From: Planctomycetota bacterium
GTDB lineage: Bacteria; Planctomycetota; Phycisphaerae; WQYP01
Length of the DNA stretch: 6,378 bases
NCBI GenBank assembly: GCA_021785155.1
Contig: JAJYGE010000426.1
Coordinates: 1-6,378, forward strand
Direction of reading: 5' to 3'
A program made the position numbers and the translations under genes. Shown in pieces: positions 4,881-6,378 of this stretch (its first letter is position 1; every line of letters begins with the position of its first letter). The notes under the pieces are model-generated. The model had not been told where the DNA came from. It saw nothing but the letters and a program-made list of their open reading frames with translations, and ran no database searches.

Positions 4881-6378
4881 CTACCATGAATATTTCACGG
4901 TATAGGTAATAATCTTTGTACCATTGGCCGGGACATCCACAATAAACTTTATCTCCCGGCTGTTAATTTTTTTGAATGTATCACTGTGCGCGGTAATCTT
5001 CCAGTTGGACCAGCGATAAAGATATTGCGGCACTACCACCGTTGCGCCGACCTTCTTATGATTGTCCAGAGTGATGGAAAAACTTTCCTTAAGCCATTTA
5101 GCGGCGGAATTTTCGTGGAAATTGGTCTGCACCCGCTTGCCTACAATATCAAACGCGTTGCCCACCTGCATGGAAACCGCTTCATCGCGCGGCGTGTTAT
5201 GAATCAAATCTTCACCCAGAAACTCCAGCGTGCCATCCGCGGGATCTTCCTTGAAAACGCGAATCTTGCCCTTGGGCAGCGGAATGCCCAGCGTATTGGC
5301 CCGGGTGTTTTTGAACTGAATGTAAACCCCCACTTCACCGGTGGATTCAACACCCGCGTTGCGCATGAGATTCGGATTATCCGCATAATAAAAGTATGGA
5401 AGAACATTTTGACCGCTGTAAACCAGCACTTTCCGCACCGCGATGTGCGGACGGGTGGGAAATAACGCAATCTGCTGCGTGGCGTTCTGGTTGATGGTGG
5501 TCAAGCGCGGCAGCGTGTAAAGATGATATTCAAAAAACGCCTTTTCCTTAAACCCGTTGGCGGGCATGGCCGCCTGTGCCCGCAACATGGCGAATGGATA
5601 TATTTGCGGCGGTTGAACTGTATGCGGATTGCCCGCCACCAGCTTGAGCCGGGCATGGCGATAGGTTTTACCGGACAGATTCATCAGGGTTACCCATGCG
5701 GAAAGCCTGGCATGGGAGTCAGTTTTCCCCAACACCAGATTGTAATCCGCAATCCAGGTCAGGCCTTTGGTTTCATAACTAATCAGAACCTTCTGCTTGC
5801 CGGCCTGGGGCGAATAGATATTCCATTCCAGTGTGGGTTTGATCAGCAAATTGCGCGGAAATTTGCCCAGTCGAATCCGCTGATAAGACTTGACAATATG
5901 AATACCCGATTGATTTTGAATAATCAGCCCGCTGTTCGTATCAGATAGCAGAGTTCCCTTCATCTGCTTGATACTGCGGTTGGTTTCCGGCGCGGTGATA
6001 CGGATGGTGCGATTGATGTAATGATTCAGTAAGGACTGGGAATTCAGCAGATCAAATTTGAAGCGTTGATTCAAAACTTCCGTGGCCGGAACGGTGAGGT
6101 CCTTGAAGCTTACCGTAGTGGGGTCAATGTAGGCGGGCACGTCAGTGAAATCGAGCCGATTGTCACCGGCCTTCAGGTCCAGCGTACGAAATTCCTTAAC
6201 CACTCCAAAGCCGGGGATATTTGTTGGATTGGCGTTATAGTTGTTATCCATGCGCATATTGTAAACCCATTGCTGGGGATCGAATGTTTGCGGATCAGCG
6301 GAAGAATAGATGGTAACGGTGGTGGGCGTGGCCGGCGCTTTGACCGCCGGGGCCGCAGCGGCTAATGCGGCCGCCTTA
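4881..6378 (-). CDS. DUF4139 domain-containing protein (N-terminus outside window)
   Basis: The frame is open to the window edge, giving 498 visible residues; the ATG at 6257 is internal by this reading and is probably not the start. The first visible stretch is Ala/Pro/Thr-rich (KAAALAAAAPAVKAPATPTTVTIYSS) and could be the end of a signal peptide or a linker, so export is inferred. It is followed by GFGVVKEFRTLDLKAG and FTDVPAYIDPTTVSFKDL, the N-terminal pattern of these proteins, then GLTWIADYNL (about 205-214), FKEKAFFEYHLYTL (276-289), LGIPLPKGKIRVFKED (363-378), LGEDLIHNTPRDE (387-399), VGNAFDIVGKR (405-415) and the closing strand TYTVKYSW. These blocks match the DUF4139 family as I know it, especially planctomycete members. 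The molecular function is not established; the fold is beta-rich, with no catalytic motif that I recognise. The TAG stop is followed closely by direct repeats and a palindrome. Confidence 0.88.
   Translation of the reverse strand, partial: KAAALAAAAPAVKAPATPTTVTIYSSADPQTFDPQQWVYNMRMDNNYNANPTNIPGFGVVKEFRTLDLKAGDNRLDFTDVPAYIDPTTVSFKDLTVPATEVLNQRFKFDLLNSQSLLNHYINRTIRITAPETNRSIKQMKGTLLSDTNSGLIIQNQSGIHIVKSYQRIRLGKFPRNLLIKPTLEWNIYSPQAGKQKVLISYETKGLTWIADYNLVLGKTDSHARLSAWVTLMNLSGKTYRHARLKLVAGNPHTVQPPQIYPFAMLRAQAAMPANGFKEKAFFEYHLYTLPRLTTINQNATQQIALFPTRPHIAVRKVLVYSGQNVLPYFYYADNPNLMRNAGVESTGEVGVYIQFKNTRANTLGIPLPKGKIRVFKEDPADGTLEFLGEDLIHNTPRDEAVSMQVGNAFDIVGKRVQTNFHENSAAKWLKESFSITLDNHKKVGATVVVPQYLYRWSNWKITAHSDTFKKINSREIKFIVDVPANGTKIITYTVKYSW

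Noticed and set aside
1..6378. A new defence, mobile or biosynthetic system
   Set aside because: All five genes belong to known families, are uniform in composition, and lack the repeats, toxin-like small genes or mobile functions that would mark such a system.

Overview
The window looks like an ordinary chromosomal stretch of a bacterium, most likely a member of the Planctomycetota and possibly of the class Phycisphaerae. That placement is recalled from protein families, not from a search. The DUF4139 protein at the right end has the form I associate with planctomycetes, and the tRNA dimethylallyltransferase carries a 'GLFEGPP' segment of the same flavour. Base composition is moderate and looks uniform across the genes. 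I see no transposase, integrase, phage gene, tRNA, rRNA or CRISPR array, and no sign of recent transfer.

Layout. Positions 1-1322 (+) hold the C-terminal part of an FtsH-type AAA+ zinc metalloprotease whose N-terminus lies off the left edge. A 244-bp gap (1323-1566) follows and is rich in inverted repeats, including a long branched-free hairpin at 1436-1495. Next come miaA (1567-2529, +, probably TTG start) and, 25 bp later, an FGGY-type carbohydrate kinase (2555-3883, +). The two probably share a transcript. The kinase meets a HAD-superfamily hydrolase tail-to-tail (3925-4668, -) across only 41 bp. A 212-bp gap (4669-4880) carries a promoter-like TATAAT for the HAD gene, a 31-bp imperfect palindrome and a 13-bp direct repeat. 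The right end (4881-6378, -) is a DUF4139 protein whose start lies off the window.

How the genes relate. FtsH (membrane protein quality control), MiaA (tRNA A37 prenylation), an orphan sugar kinase, a phosphatase-like HAD protein and a probable exported DUF4139 protein do not form one recognisable pathway. The miaA-kinase pair is the only likely operon.

I looked for an undescribed system and did not find one in the coding sequence. The items most worth a second look are non-coding: the folded ftsH-miaA gap, and the palindrome plus direct repeat between the DUF4139 and HAD genes. After these come substitutions at usually conserved sites in the HAD and MiaA proteins.
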